64,000 bases of DNA from Paraspadella gotoi. Lineage: Eukaryota; Chaetognatha. Below are positions 32,432-59,637 of the stretch, piece after piece; the first letter of the stretch is position 1; each line of letters opens with the position of its first letter. Made by a program: the position numbers and the translations under genes. The notes under the pieces were generated by a model. The model did not search any database. It was not told where the DNA came from and saw nothing but the letters and a program-made list of their open reading frames with translations. The DNA lies in NCBI GenBank assembly GCA_051294375.1, contig JBJCIZ010000240.1, positions 1 through 64,000 of the forward strand. Reading direction: 5' to 3'.

Positions 32432-32750
32432 AGAAAATATAGAGGGGACATGAAAAAATTCAAGACACAAAAATTAAAAGAAATCACATAAATAAAAGGG
32501 GAAAAAAAAAAATAAAAGATAAAAACAAAAAAAAATAAAGAGAGGGAAAATTAAAAAAAACGAAAAAAAGAAAACATAACAAAAAGAAATTAATAAACAG
32601 TAGAGATAAGACAAAAACTATACAGGGCAAAGACAAAAACAAAAAAAATAGACAAGATATAAACAAACAAATAAAAAAAAAAGGGAATCAAAAAAGGGGA
32701 AGAAAAGATAAAAAAAAAAATAAAAAAAAAAAAAAAAAAAAAAACAAGTT
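30868..32750 (+). repeat. A-rich domain 1 of the purine tract
   Basis: Mostly A-runs of 5-30 with single G. From about 31860 to 32690 T and C become more frequent (for example AAAGGATTACATG at about 31919), so this is the least pure part of the tract. Confidence 0.85.
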
Positions 32751-35700
32751 CGGGAAAGGGGAAAGACATAGGGGAGGGGGGGGGAGGGAAGGGAAAAGGA
32801 AAGGGGAAGGGAAGGAGGGAGAAAAAAAGAAGGGAATGGAAGAGATGGGGGAAAGGGAGGAGGGGGGAAAAGGAGGAGGGAGTGGAAGAAAAGGGGGAAG
32901 GAGGGGGATAAAGAGGTAATGGGAGGGGAAAAGGAAAGTGAAAAATGAATAAAAGGAAAAAAAGGGGAGGGGGGGGGAAAAAGAAGGGGGGGGAGGGGAA
33001 AAAAAAGAAAAGAAAAGGAAAAAAGAGGAAAGGCGAATGTGGGCGAGGGGGGGGGGGAAAGGGAGAAGAAGGAGAAAAGAAAGGTGCGAAGGAGAAGGGA
33101 GAGGAGGGAAAAGGGGGGGGGAGGAGGGGGATGAAGGGAAAGGGAGGGAGGGGAGGGGGGATGAAAGAGGGAATGGGGAAAGAGGGTGGGGTGGAGGGGG
33201 CGGAGAGACGGAGAAAGGAGGGGAAGTGGGGGAGGAAAAAAGGGGGAATAGAGGGAAGGGAAGGGGGGAAGGGAGGGGGGAAGGGGGAGGGGAGGGGGAG
33301 AGGGGGGAGGGAGGGGAAAAAGAAAAGTGGGAAGGGGAGAGGGAGAAGGGGGGGAAGCGAAGAATGGGGGGGAAAGGGAGGAAGGGAGGGAGAAAAGGGG
33401 AAAGGGGGGAAGGAGGAAGGGGAAAAGGGATGAGGAAGGGGGGGGGTGAAAGGGGGAAAGACAGAAGAAGAGGAAGAAAGGGGAAAAGAGGGGGAGGAGA
33501 GGAAGGAGGCGTAAAATGGAAAAAAGGGGAAAAAGGGAAGAGAAGGGAAGGGGGAGGAGGGGGGGGAAGGGAAAGAAAGGGAAGAAGGAAAGAGGAAAGG
33601 GGGAGGGGACGAGAAAGGAAGGAGGGTGGGAGAAGGGGGGAAGAAAGAAAGTGGAGAAAAGGGAGAAAAAGGGGGGAGGGGGAGAGGGGAGGGGGTGAAT
33701 AAAGCGGGGGGGGGGGGGAGAGGAAGGGGGAAAGGGAAGAAAGAGAAAAGAGGGGGGGGAGGGGAAGAGAGGGGGGGAAAAAGAGGAATAAAGGAAGGGA
33801 AGGGAGGGAGAGGAAAAAGAAAGGGGAAGGGGGAAGAAAAAAGAAAAAAAGAAAAAAGGAAAAAAAAAAAAAAAGAGATGGAAGCAGAAGGAATGGGAAG
33901 GGGAAAAGGGGGGGGAAGGGGGGAAAGGAAGGGAATGGGGAGAGGAAAAAGGGAGGGGGGGGGAAAGGAGGGAAAAGAAAATCGGAATAAAGGGGGGAGG
34001 GAAGGAGGAAAGAGGAGAAGAGGAGGGGGAAAGAAGGGGGGGGGAAAGGGAGGGGAGGGGAGGGGAGGGGAGGAAAGGGGAGGCGGAAAAGAAAGAGGGG
34101 GGAGGGGAAAAATAAAAAGGGAGGAAAAGGGAAAGGGGAGGAGATAAAAAAAGAATAAGGAAAAGGAGGAGAAAAAAAAGGGGAGGGGGGGAGGGGAAAA
34201 AAGAGGAGAGGGAGGAAGATGGGAAGCGGGAGGAAAGGGGGAGGTAAATGCAGGCGGGGTGGGGGAAAGGATGGGAAGGAGGGGAAAAGGGGGGGAGGGG
34301 AAGGGAAAGGGGGGAAAGAAAGAAATGGGGGGAAAGGAAAAAAAGGAGGGAAAGGTGAGGAAGAAAAGAAAGGGCAGAAGGGGGGGAAGAAAGAAAAGGA
34401 AAGGGGGGGGGGGCAGGGAAAAAAAAGGGGGAGAGAAAAGGGGGGGGGAAAAAAGGGAAATGAGGGGAAGGGGAAAGGGGTGAAGAGAAAGGGGGAGAAA
34501 TGAAGGGAGGGAGGGGGGGGAGGGAGGGAAGGGGGGGGTGAAAGGGGGAGGGGACGGGGAAAAAAAAGAAAAGGGGAAGAAAAGGGGCGGAAGAAGGGAA
34601 AGGGGGGGCGGGAAACGGGAGAGGAAGGAGAAGGGGGGGAGGGGAGGAAAGGAACGGGTGGGAAGGGGGGCGGAGAAAAAGGAGGGGGGGGGGGGAGGGG
34701 GGAAAAAGGAGGGGGGGAGGAAGGGAAGGAAAAGGAGGGGGGAGGAAAAAGGAAGGGAAAAATAAAGAAAATGGGGGAAGGGCGGAGGAAGGTGGGGAGA
34801 ATGGACAGAGGGGGAGAAGGGAAAAGGAAGGGGGACGGGAGGGAAAAAGGGAGAAAGGGGGGGAGGGGGGGGTAAGAGGAAAGAAACGGAGGAAAAGGGG
34901 GGAGGTGAGAGGAGAAGACGGGGCAAAGAGGGGGAACGGAGGGGAGGATGAAGAAAGAGAAGGGAGGAAAGGAAAAAAATAAAAAGGGGGGGAAAGGAAG
35001 GGGGGGGGGAGGGGGGGGAAGGAGGAAAAAGGGAGGGGGGGGGAGGAAGAAAAAAAGATGGAGTGGAGGAGGGGGAAAGGATAAGTGGAAGAAGAGAGGA
35101 AAAGGAAAGGGGGGAGGGAGAAGAAAAGAGGGGAAGAGGGGGGGGAGAAGTGGGGGAAGAAAAACGGGAAGAAAGGGGGGAAAGGAAGAAAAAAGGGGAG
35201 GGAAGGGAGGGGAAAGAAGGAGAGAAAGAGGGAAGAGGAAAAGGGGAAAGGAAGGAGGGGAAAGAATGGGAAAAGAAAGGAAGACGAAGGGGGGGGGAAG
35301 GAAAAGAAGGGGAACGGAGGGGGAGGGAGAGGGGGGGGGAAAAAGAGGGAGGGAGAAAAAGGGAAGAGGGGGGGGGGAAGGCCGGGGGAGCGGAAAAGGG
35401 GGGGGGGAAAGAAAAAGAAAAAACGGAAAGGGAAGAAGGGGGGGAGGGAGAAACGGGGGAAAAGGGGGGAGGAAAAGGGGAAAAGAAGGAGGAAAAGGGA
35501 GGAGGGGAGGGGGGGGGGGAGGACGGGTGGGAGGGTGGAAGGAGGGGGAGGGGAAAAAAGAAGGGAAAAGAGGGGGAAGAAGAAGGGAAAAAAGGAAAGA
35601 AGGGGGAGAAGAAAAAGAAGGAGGGAAAAGGAGAGGGGGGGAGGGAGAAAGGAAGCGGGAAGTGGAAAGGGGAAAGAAAAAGAAAGGGGAGGGGGGGAGG

Positions 35701-36335
35701 GGGGTGGGAGAGAGTGGAAAGGAAAGGAAGGGGGGGGGGGGGGAAGAGGGAAAAAAAGGAGGGAAAAGAGTAAAGAAGGGGGAAGGGGGGGAAAAGGGGG
35801 AGGGGAGAGGGGGAGGGGGGGCGGAGAGAGGAGAAAGGAAAAAAAAAAGAAAAAAAGGAGAAGGAGAGGGGAAAAGGAGGGAGAAAAAAAGGAAGAAGGG
35901 GGGGGAAAGGGAAATGGGGGGGGAGAACGGGAGAAAAAAGGAAAAAAGGGGGAGGGGGGGGTAGGAGGGGGGAGCGGAGGGGGGGAGGGAAAGGGGAAAA
36001 GGAAAGAGAGAAGATAAGAGGGGAAGGGGGGTAAAAAGGGGGAAGTAGGGGGGAAAGAAAAAGGGAGGAAAAGAAAGGGGAGGAAAAAGAGGAGGGGGGG
36101 AAAAAAGGGGGAAGAGCAAAAGGCGGAGGAAGGGGAGGAAGGAAAAGGGAAAGGGGGAAAGGAGGGAGGTGAGGGGGGGGAGGGGACAAAAGGGAGAAAA
36201 GGATAGGAGGAAGAAGGGGAGGGAACAAGGAGAAGGGAGGAGGAAAGGGAGAGGGAAGGGGGGGAAAAGGGGAAGAAGGGAGAGAAGGGGGAGGCGAAAG
36301 GGGGGGGGGGGAAATGGAAAGGAAAGGGGGAAAGG
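32751..36335 (+). repeat. G-rich domain 2 of the purine tract
   Basis: Begins abruptly after GTTCGGGAAAGGGG (about 32748) and has the same texture as G-rich domain 1. Confidence 0.85.
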
Positions 36336-36543
36336 AAAAAAATAAAAAAAAAAAAAAAAAAAGAGAAGGAATAAGAAAAAAAAAAAAAAAAATAAAAAAA
36401 AAAAAAAAAAAAAACAAAAAAAAATAAAAAAAACAAAAAAAAAAAAAAAAAAAAAAAAAAAGAAAAAAAAAACAAAAAAAGAAAAAAAAAAAAAAAAAAA
36501 AAAAAAATAACTAAAAAAAGAACAGAAAAAATAATAAAAGGAG

Positions 36544-36587
<44 letters not shown>

Positions 36588-36629
36588 AAAAAAAAAAAAA
36601 AAAAAAAAAATTCAAATAATAAGAAAAAG

Positions 36630-36681
<52 letters not shown>

Positions 36682-36709
36682 AAAAAAAAAAAAAAATAAA
36701 AAAAAAAAA

Positions 36710-36742
<33 letters not shown>

Positions 36743-36786
36743 AAAAAAAATAAAAAAAAAAAAAATAAATAAAAAAAAAAAGGGAG

Positions 36787-36817
<31 letters not shown>

Positions 36818-36889
36818 AAGAAAGGAAAAAAAAAAAAAGAAAAAAATAAAAAAAAAAAGAAAAAAAAAAAAAAAATAAAAAGAAAAAAA

Positions 36890-36985
<96 letters not shown>

Positions 36986-37061
36986 CAAAAAAAAAAAAAA
37001 AAAAAGAAAGAAAAATAAAAAAAAGGAAGAAAAAGAAAAAAAAAAAAAAAAAAGAAACAAA

Positions 37062-37092
<31 letters not shown>

Positions 37093-37123
37093 AAAAAAAG
37101 AAAAGAAAAAAAAAAAGAAAAAG

Positions 37124-37154
<31 letters not shown>

Positions 37155-37256
37155 AGAAAATAAGGGAAGAAGAGAAGAAAAAAAAAAAAAAATAAAAAAA
37201 AAAAAAAGGAAAAAAAAAAAGAAAAAAAAAAAAAAAAAAAAAAAACAAAAAAAAAG

Positions 37257-37311
<55 letters not shown>

Positions 37312-37432
37312 AAGAAAAAAAAAAAAGAGGAAAAAAAGGGAAAAAAAGCAAAAAAAAAAAAAGAAAGAAGAAAAAAAAAAAAAAAAAAAAAATAAAAAAT
37401 AGAAAAAACAAAAAAAAAAAAAAAAAAAATAG

Positions 37433-37473
<41 letters not shown>

Positions 37474-37565
37474 AAAAAAAAAAAAACAAAAAAAAAGAAA
37501 AAGAAAAAAAAAAAAAAAAAAAAAAAAAAAGAAGAAAGGAAAAAACAAAAGAGAAAAAAAAGAAG

Positions 37566-37601
<36 letters not shown>

Positions 37602-37738
37602 GAAAAAAAACAAAAAAGAAAAAAAAAAAAGAAAATAAAAAAAAAAAAAAAACCAAGGGAAAAAAAAAAAAAAAAAAAAAAAGGGAAAAAAAAAAAAAAA
37701 AGAAAGGAAAAAAAAAAAAAAAAAAAAAAGAAAAATAA

Positions 37739-37777
<39 letters not shown>

Positions 37778-37875
37778 AAAAAAGAAAAAAAAAAAAATAA
37801 AAAAAAAAAAAAATAAACAAAATATGAAAAAAAAAAAAAAAAAAAAAAAGGGAATAAAAAAAAAGAAAAAAAAAG

Positions 37876-37906
<31 letters not shown>

Positions 37907-38016
37907 AAAAAAAAAATAAAAAAAAAAAAAAAGAAAAAAAAAAAGAAAAACAAGGAAATAAAAAGGAAGAAAAAAAGGATAAAAAAAAACAAAAAAAAAA
38001 AAGGAAAAAAAAAAGG

Positions 38017-38057
<41 letters not shown>

Positions 38058-38415
38058 AAAAAAGAAAAGGGGGGGAAGGAAAAAAAAAAAAGGAAGAAAA
38101 AAGGAAAAAGGAAGAGAAAAAAAAAAAGAAAAAAAAAAAGGAAAAAAAAAAAAAGAAAAAAAAAAGGAACAGAAAAAAAGAAAAACAAAAAGGGAAAAAA
38201 AAAAAAAAAAAAAAAACAAAACAGAAAAAAGGGAAAAAAAAAAAAAAAAAAAGAAAAAAAAAAGAGGAAAAAAAAAAAAAAAAAGAAAAGAAAAAAAAAA
38301 AAAAAAAAAAAAAGTGAAAAATAAAAAAAAAAGAAAAGAACAAGAAAAAAAAAAAAAAATGGAAAAAAAAAAAAAAAAAAATAGAAAAAAAAAAGAGAAG
38401 AAAAAGGACAAGGAA

Positions 38416-38453
<38 letters not shown>

Positions 38454-38462
38454 AAAAAAAAG

Positions 38463-38499
<37 letters not shown>

Positions 38500-38633
38500 A
38501 AAAGGGAAAAAAATGAAAGCGGAAAAAAAACAACGAAAGAAAAAAAAAAAAAAAATAAAGGTGAAAAAGAACAAAGTAAAAAAGGAAAAAAAAACCAAAA
38601 AAAAAAAAATATAACAAAAAAAAGGAAAAAAGA

Positions 38634-38670
<37 letters not shown>

Positions 38671-38939
38671 AAAAAATAAAAAAGAAAAAAAAAAACCAGA
38701 AAAAAGAAAAAAAAAAAAAAAAAAAAAAGGAAAAAAAAAAAAAAAAAAAAGAAAAAAAAAAGACAGGAAAAAAAAAAAAAAAGGCAAAAGGGGAAGGAAA
38801 AAAATAAAAAAAGAAAAAAAAGGGAAAAAAAAAAAAAAAGAAAAAAAGAAAAATAAAAGAAAAAGAAAGAAAAAAAACAAAAAAAAAACAAAAAAAAAAA
38901 AAATAAAAAAGGGAAAAAAAAAAAAAAAGTAAAAAGAAA

Positions 38940-38993
<54 letters not shown>

Positions 38994-39075
38994 AAAAAAA
39001 AAAACGGGGGAAAAAAAAAGAAAAAAAAAAGGAAAAAAAAGGGAAATAAAAAAGAAAAAAAAGAAAAAAAAAAAG

Positions 39076-39119
<44 letters not shown>

Positions 39120-39222
39120 GAAGAAAAAAAGGAAAAAAAGAAAAGAAAAAAAAGAAAAAAGAAAAAAAAAAAAAAAAAAAAAGAAAAAAATAAAAAAAAA
39201 GGGAAAAAAAAAAAAAAATGGG

Positions 39223-39257
<35 letters not shown>

Positions 39258-39284
39258 AAAAAAAAAAAGAAAAAAAAAAAAGGG

Positions 39285-39321
<37 letters not shown>

Positions 39322-39397
39322 AAAAAAAAAAAAAAAAAAAAGAAAAAAAAGAAAAGAAAGAAAGAAAAACAAAAAAAAAAAAAAAAAAAAGGAAAAG

Positions 39398-39462
<65 letters not shown>

Positions 39463-39501
39463 AGGAAAAAAAAAAAAAACAGGAGTAAAAAAAAGGGGAA
39501 G

Positions 39502-39542
<41 letters not shown>

Positions 39543-40130
39543 AGGAAAAAAGGAACAAAGAAGAGAAAAAAAAAAAAAAAAAACAAAAAAAAAAAAAGAA
39601 AAAAAAAAAAAAAAAAGGAAAAAAAAAAAAAAATAAAAAAAAAAAAAAAAAAAAAAATAAAAAGAAAAAAAAAAAAAAAAAAATTAAAGGAAAAAGAAAA
39701 AAGGAAAAAAAAAATGAAAAAAAACAAAAAAAAAAAAAAAAATAAAAGAAAAAAAAAAAAAGAAAAAAAAAAAAAAGGAAAAAAAAGAAAAAAATAAAGA
39801 GGAAAAATAAAAAAAAGAAAAAAAGGAAAAAAAAAAAAAAGGGGTAGAAAAAAAACAAAAAAAGAAATAAAAAAAAAAAAAGGGGGAAAAAAAAAAAAAA
39901 GAAAAAAAAAAATAGGAAGAAAAAAAAAAAGAAAAAAAAAAAAAGAAAAGAAAAAAACGGTAGAAAAAAACAAAAAAAAAAAAATAAAAAAAAAAAAGAG
40001 AAAAAAAAAAAAAAAAGAAAACAGGAGAACAAAGGAAAAAAAAAATAAGAAAAAAAAAAAAGAAAAAAAAGAAAAAAAAAAAAAAAAGAAAATAGATAAA
40101 AAAGAAAGGGGAAAAAAAAAAAAAAAAAAA
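36336..40130 (+). repeat. A-rich domain 2 of the purine tract
   Basis: Poly-A with isolated G, GG or GGG and rare T or C. Runs exceed 40 A in places (for example near 37260-37308). Confidence 0.85.
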
Positions 40131-41680
40131 AAAGGGGACGAGGGGGTCGGAAGTGGGGAAAGAAGGGGGAAAAAGAAAAGAGGGGAAAGAAGGGAAAGGG
40201 AAAGAGGGGGGGAAAAAGGGGGGGGGGAGGGAATGGGGAAAGGGAAGTGGGGAAAGAGGGGAGAAAAAAGGAGGTGGGGAAAGGGAGGAGGGGGGAAAGG
40301 GAAAAATGGGAAAAGTGGAAGGGAAAGAGGAGGGAAATGGGGGGGAAACAAAGGGAAGGGGAGGGAAGGGGGGGAGGAAGAAGGGGGGAAAAGTGAAAAA
40401 GAAAGGGGGGAAGGGGGGAAAGGGAGAAAAACAAAGAGGTGACGGGGAAAGGAGGGGAGGGTGAGAAGGGGGAAAAGAGAAAGGGGAAAGGGGAAAAAGG
40501 GGGGAAAAAGGAGGGGGGAAGAGAGGGAGGAAAAAAAAAGGGCGAGGGGGGGGAAGGAATGGGGGGAAAAGAAAAAAAGAAGGGGTGGAGAAAGGGAAAA
40601 GAAAGAGAGGATGGAGAAAAAAGGGAAGTTGGGAGGGGGATGGGGGGGGAGGGGGGGGGGAAAGTGGGGGGGAAGGAAAGAGAGGGGGAGGAGGGGAGGC
40701 GAGGAAAAGGGGAGGGGGGAAAAATGGAAAGAAGAAAAGGGGGTGAGAGGAAGGGCGAGGGGGGAGCGGGAAAAGGGGGGAAGGAAAGGGAGAACGGGAG
40801 GGGGGAAAAGGGGAAGAAGGAAGGAGGGGGGAAAGGGGAAAAAGGGGAAGAAAGGAAAAGGAAGGAAAGAGAGGAGAAGAATGAAGGAGGGGATGACAAA
40901 AGGGGGGGAGGAAGGAAGGGGGGAGGGAAAAGAAGGGAAAAAGGGGAGGGAAAAGGGGGGGGAAGGGGAGAAAGAAAAAGGAGGGAAGAGGGGGACAAGG
41001 GAAACGGAGGAAAAGAAAAGAAGGAGGGGAAGGAGGGGGGGGGGAGGGGGGAAAAGGGGAAGAGGGAGGGGGAAAAAAGAAAAGAAGAGAGAAGGGGGAA
41101 AGGGGAAGAGGGATGAAGAAGGAGGGGAAGGGGGAGGAGGGGAAGGCGAAAGGACGGAAGGGGGCGACAAGGGAAGAGGAGAAAAAGAAGGGGAGGGGGA
41201 AAAAAGGGGGAAAAAGGGGGAGGGGGGGGGGAAGGGGAAAGAGAAGGAGAAAAGGAAAAAAGGGGGAAGGAAAAGAGGGGGAAAGGGGGGGAAAGGAAAA
41301 AGGGGGGGGGAAAAAAGGCGGAGGAAAGAGGGAAAAGGAAGGAAGGGGAAAAGTGGGGGAGAGGGGGAAAGAGGAAAAGATGGAAAGGAAAGTGGAGAAA
41401 GGAAAAGAGGGAGGAAGCAGGAGGAAAGGGAGGGGGAGAAAAGAGGGGGGGAGAGGGGAAAAGGGAGGAAAGAAAGGGGGAAAGAGAGGATAAAGAGGGG
41501 GGAAGGGCGAAAGGCGGAGGAAACAAGGAAAATAAGAAAACAGGAGGGAAAAAGGGGGACAGAGGGGGAGAGGAAAGAGGAAGGAAAGGGAAGAAAAAGG
41601 GGGGGAGGAAAAAACGGCGAGAAGAAGAAAAACGAGGGAAGGAGGGAGGAGGGAAAGGAAAAAGGAGGAAGGGAGAAAAA
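40131..41680 (+). repeat. G-rich domain 3 of the purine tract
   Basis: The shortest G-rich domain. It opens with AAAAGGGGACGAGGGGGTCG. Confidence 0.85.
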
Positions 41681-54905
<13,225 letters not shown>

Positions 54906-57900
54906 GGGGGGAAAAAGGGGGGAAGGATGAGAAAGAAAAAAAGAGGGGGAAGAAGGGGAAAGAAAAAGGGAAGAAAAAACAAGCGAGGTGAAGAAGGGAA
55001 AGGGAAAAGAGGAAGAGAGGGAGAAAGAGAAAAGGAGAGGCGAAGGGCGAGAAAAAAAAGGGGGAAAAAAAAAAAAAGAGAGGGGGGGGAAAGATAAAAA
55101 AAAGAAAGAGGGAAAGGAAAGGAAGAAGAAGGGGAGAAGAAAAGAAAGGCGGGGAAGGGGCAGAAAGGGAAGAGGGGGGGAAAAAGGGGAAAAAAAAGGA
55201 AGAAGGTAAAAGGGAGGGGAAAAAGGGGAAGAAAAGGAAAGAAAAAAAAAAAGGGGATGGGGGAAAGGGGAAGGAAGGGGAAAGGAAAAGAGACGGGCAA
55301 AAGAAGGGGGGAAAAGGAGGCAGAGGAAAAGAATAGAGGGGAGGAGAAAGGGGGTGAGATAAGAAAATGGGGAAAGGGGAAACGGGGTGGAGGAAAAAGG
55401 GGAAGAAGGAAGGAAGGGGAGGGAAAAAAGGGGAGGGGGGGGGAAAAAAAAAAAAAAAAATGAGGAAAAAAAGAAAAGAAAAGGAGGTGGGGAAGAAAAA
55501 AAAAAAAAGGGAGAAAAAGGGGAGGAAAAAAGGGGGGGCAGAGGGGAAAAAAAGGGGGGGAGGGGAAGGGAGGGGGAAAAAGGGTGGAAAAGGGAAAGAG
55601 GGGAGAGGGGGGGGGAAGGGAGGAGGGAGAAGAAAAGGAAGGGAAAAAAGGGGCGGAGGAGAGGGGGGGAGGAGAAGAAAAAAAGAGGGCGGGGGGAGAA
55701 AAAAAAAAAGGAGAAAAAAAGGGGAGGGAAAAAAAAAGGAAAAGGGGAAAAGGGGTAAAAAGGGGGAGGGGAAAGAGGACGAAAAAAAAAAAAAAGAGGA
55801 GGGGGAAAAAGGGAGGGGGAAAAAAAAAAGGGAAAAAGGGGGAAAAGGCAGGGGGAAGGGGGAGCGATGGGGGCGGGGAGGAAGGGGGAAAAGGAGCAAA
55901 AAAAAAAGGGAGAAACAAAAAAAAAGGGGGGGGAGGGGAGAAAAAGAAGAAGAAGGGAGGGAAAGAAAAGGGGAAAAAGGTAAAAGGAAAAAAAGGAGCG
56001 GGGGGGGGACGGAGGGGGAAAAAAAACGAAAAGGAGAAGGAAAAAAGGAAAAAAAAAGAAAGAGAAAAGAAAAGAAGAAAGGGGGGAATAAAGCGGGGGG
56101 GGGAGGAAAAGGGAGAGGAGAAAAAGCGAAAAAAAGGGGGGCGGGGAATAAGGAAGTAAAGGGGGGGGAGAGAGAGGGAAAACTGGGGGTGGGAAAGAAA
56201 GGGGGGAAAAAAGGGGAGGAGGGAGAAGGGAAAAGAGGGGGGAAAAAAAGGGGGAGGGAAAAAGGGAGAAAAGAAAAGAAAAAAAAAAAAAAAGAGGGAA
56301 AAAAGGGAGAAAAGCGGAAATAAAGAAAAGAAAAAGGGGAGAAGAGGGGGGGGGGAAGGGAGGGGAGGAAAGCAAAGAAGAGGAAGCAGGAGGAAGGGAA
56401 GAAAAGGAGAAGGGAGGAGGGGGGGGGGGGAAAAAAAGGGGGAGAAGGAGGGAGGGGTGTGGGGGGAATAAAGAAAAAGGGGGTGGGAGAAAAACAAAAA
56501 AGGGGGGAGGAGGAAGAGAAAGAAGGGGAAAAGGGGGGAGGAGAAAGCGGAAAGGAGTTGGGGAGAATCAAAGAAAAAGGGAAGGGGGGGAAAGAGGAGG
56601 GGGGAGAAAAGGGGAAGGGGGGGAGGAGAGAGAAAAAGGGGGGAAGGGAAAAGGGGGAAAAAGCAGGGAGCAGGAAAGGAAAGAGGAGGAAAAAAAAAAA
56701 AAAAAAAGAGGGAAAGGGGGAAAGGGGGCGGGGAGGGGAGGGGAGGCGGAAAAAGGAAAGAAAAAAAAAGAAAGGAAGGTGAAAAGGAAAACAAAAAAGG
56801 GAGGGGGAGGAAAAGCAGAGAAAAAAAAAAAAAAGGGGAAGGGAGAGGGGGGGGGGAGGGGAAGGATAAAGGAGAAAGAAAAGAGAAAAAAAAAAAGAGG
56901 GGGGAGAAGAGGGGGAGTTAAGTTAAAAAAAAAAAAAAAAAGAAAAGGGGGAGGAGGATGAAAGGAAAAGGAAAAGAAAAAAAAAAAAAAGGGGGCGAGG
57001 AAGGGGGGAAAAGGGGCGGGAGAGGGGGGGAAAAAGAAAGGGGAAAGGGAAGGGGAAAGGGAAGGGGAGAAAGAAAAGAAAAGAGAGGTGGGGAAGGGGA
57101 AAGGAAAAAAAGGCGGAGGGGAGGAAAGAGAAGAGAGGGGGGAGGAGGGGAAAAAAATAACAAAAAAAGGGGAGTGAAAAAAAAGAAAAGGGGGGAGGAG
57201 GGAGGGAGGGCGGGGGGGAAAGAAAAGAGAGGGAAGGGGGGAAAAGGGGAAAGGGGACGGGAAAGGAGCAAAAAAAAGTGAAGGGGAAAAGAAGGGGAAG
57301 GGGGAAAAAAGAGGAGGGGGGAGAAGAAGCGAAAGGGGAAATGAGGGGGGGGAGGAAGAAAACAGGGGGGAATGGGGAAAAAAAAAGGGAACGGGGGGAG
57401 GGGGGGGAGAAAGAAGGAAAAGCGAGAAACTAAGAAAAAAAAAGAAAAAAAGAAAGGAGAGAAGGTGGGGGGAAGGGGAAGGGAAAAAAAGAAAAAAGAA
57501 GGAGGGGAGAGCGAAAAAAGAAGAAAGGAAAGAAAGGGAGGAAAGGGCGGGGAGGGGGGAAAAAAGAAAAAAGGAAAAGGAAAAAAGGGGGGAAGGGGAA
57601 AGGGACGGGGGGAGGAGGAGAAAAGAAAGAGGGGGGGGGCAAAAGGAGGAAAAAAAAAAAAGAAGGGGGCGAAAGGGAGGGAAGGGGAGAAAGAGGAAGG
57701 AAAAAAAAAAAAAGAGGACGGGGGGGGGGGAAAAAAGGAGAAAGGGAGAAAGGGAGAAAAGGAGGAGGAAAAGGAAAGGGGATGAAAAGAACAAGGAGAG
57801 GGAAAGGGGGAGGGAGAAGAAAAAAAAAGGGAAAAAAAAAGGAAGAGGAGAGAGAAGGAGAAAAGGGAAAGGGGGAAGGAGAAGACAGGGGGGGGGGAGG

Positions 57901-59585
57901 TGAAGAAGGGAGCGGAAAGGGGTAGAAGTAAAAGAAGAAGAAAATAAAAGGTATGGTGACGAGGGGAAAAGGGGGGAAAAGGGGAAGAAAGACTAGGGGG
58001 GAGGGAAGAAAGAGTGGAAGGGAAGCTGGGAGGGGGGGGAGGGGAAATAGAAAAGAAGGGGGGAAAGTGAAGGAGAGAAAAGGGGGGGGGCGAGGGGGGG
58101 GGGGGTAAAAAAAGGGGGGGAAAAAGGGGGGTGAGGGAGGAATAGAGGCGAGGAAAAGAGAGGGGAAGGGAAAAAAAGGAAGGGGGGAAAGGGGTGAGGG
58201 GGAAAAAGGGGGGGGTGAAAGGGAAAGAAAGAAAAAAAGGAAAGAAAAAAGAAGAGAGGAGAAAGGAGGAAAAAAAGAAAAAGGAAAAAAGGGAAAAAAG
58301 GAAAAAGTAAAGAAGGGCGGGAGGAAAAGAGGGAAAGGAGAGAGGGAAAAAGGGGGCGAAAAAGGGGAAGAAGGGAAAAAGAAAGAAGGGGAAAGGAAAA
58401 GGGAGAAGGAAAGAAAGGGGAGAGAAAAAGGAAAGGGCGGGGGAGATAAAGGAAAAGGGAAGGGCGGCGGGGGAGGAAAGGGGAAAGGGGGAAGGAGGGG
58501 GGGGAAGACGGAGAGAAGGAAAAGGGAAAGGGAGAAAGAAAAATGAGGGGAGAAAAAAAAGGAAAGGAAAGAAACGAAAGAAATGGGGGAAGGGATGGGA
58601 GAAGGGGGGGGGGGGGGAAGGGGGGGGGGGAAGAAAGAGGGGGGGAAAAGAGGAAAAAAAAAAAAAAAAGGAAAAAAGAAAAGGGGGGGGGGAGGAAAAA
58701 ATGAAGGGGTAGAAAAGGGAGGGAAAGGGGTGGAGGGGGGGAAGGGGGGGGGGGGAAGAAAAAAAAGGGGGAGGGCGGGGGGGGTGAGCAAGGGGGAAAA
58801 AAAGCGGGGGGGAGGAGAAAAAAAGAAAAAAGTAAAAAGGGGGGAAAAAAAGAAAAGAGAGAAAAAAGAAGGGGGGAGAAAGGGGGGGAGGGGGGGGATA
58901 AAAAAAGGGAAAGGGGGGGGAAGGGGGAAAGAGGGGGGAAGAGGAAGAAAGAGGGAAAAAGGGGGGAGAAAGAAAGGGTGATGGGGAGGGAAAAAAAGGA
59001 AAGGAGAAAGGGAAAGGGAGGAAAGCAAAAAAGAGAAGGGAAAGGGGAAAAAGGAAGAGAGGAGTGAAAAGGGGAAAAAGAAAGTGGAAGAATGGGGGAT
59101 CAAGGGGTGTAAATGAGTGAGGAATGGGTGGTGAAGAAAGAGAAGGAAAAGGAGGGAAGGGTGGGGGAGGAAGGGAGGGGAGGGAAAGGGGGAAAAAGTG
59201 GGGGAAGGGGAAAAAGTGAGAGGGAAGGGGAGGGAAAGGGGCGAAAAGGGGAGGGAGAGAAAAAAAAAGGAGGGGGAGAGGAAAGGGGGGAAAGAAGGGG
59301 GGGGGAAAAAAAAACGCAGGAGAAAAGAAAGGGGGGGGGAGGGGACAGGGAAGTGACAGGGGAAAAAGAAAAAGGGGGAAGAAAAAGGGAAAGAGGAGAA
59401 GTGAACAAGAAGGGTAGGGGGGAACAGATAGGAAAAAAAAGAAAGGAGGGAGGGGGAAGGAGGGGAAGGGGAGGGGGAAAAAGAAGGGGAAGGGGGGCGG
59501 GGAGAGGGGGAGAAAAGGGGGGGAAAAGGGTAGGGGGGGGGGAAATAAAAAGGAAAAGGAAAAAAAAGGAGGGGGAAAAAGGGGA
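54906..59585 (+). repeat. G-rich domain 4 of the purine tract
   Basis: Same texture as the other G-rich domains. A slightly more complex patch GGGGATCAAGGGGTGTAAAT lies at about 59095-59114. Confidence 0.85.
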
Positions 59586-59587
59586 AG

Positions 59588-59637
<50 letters not shown>

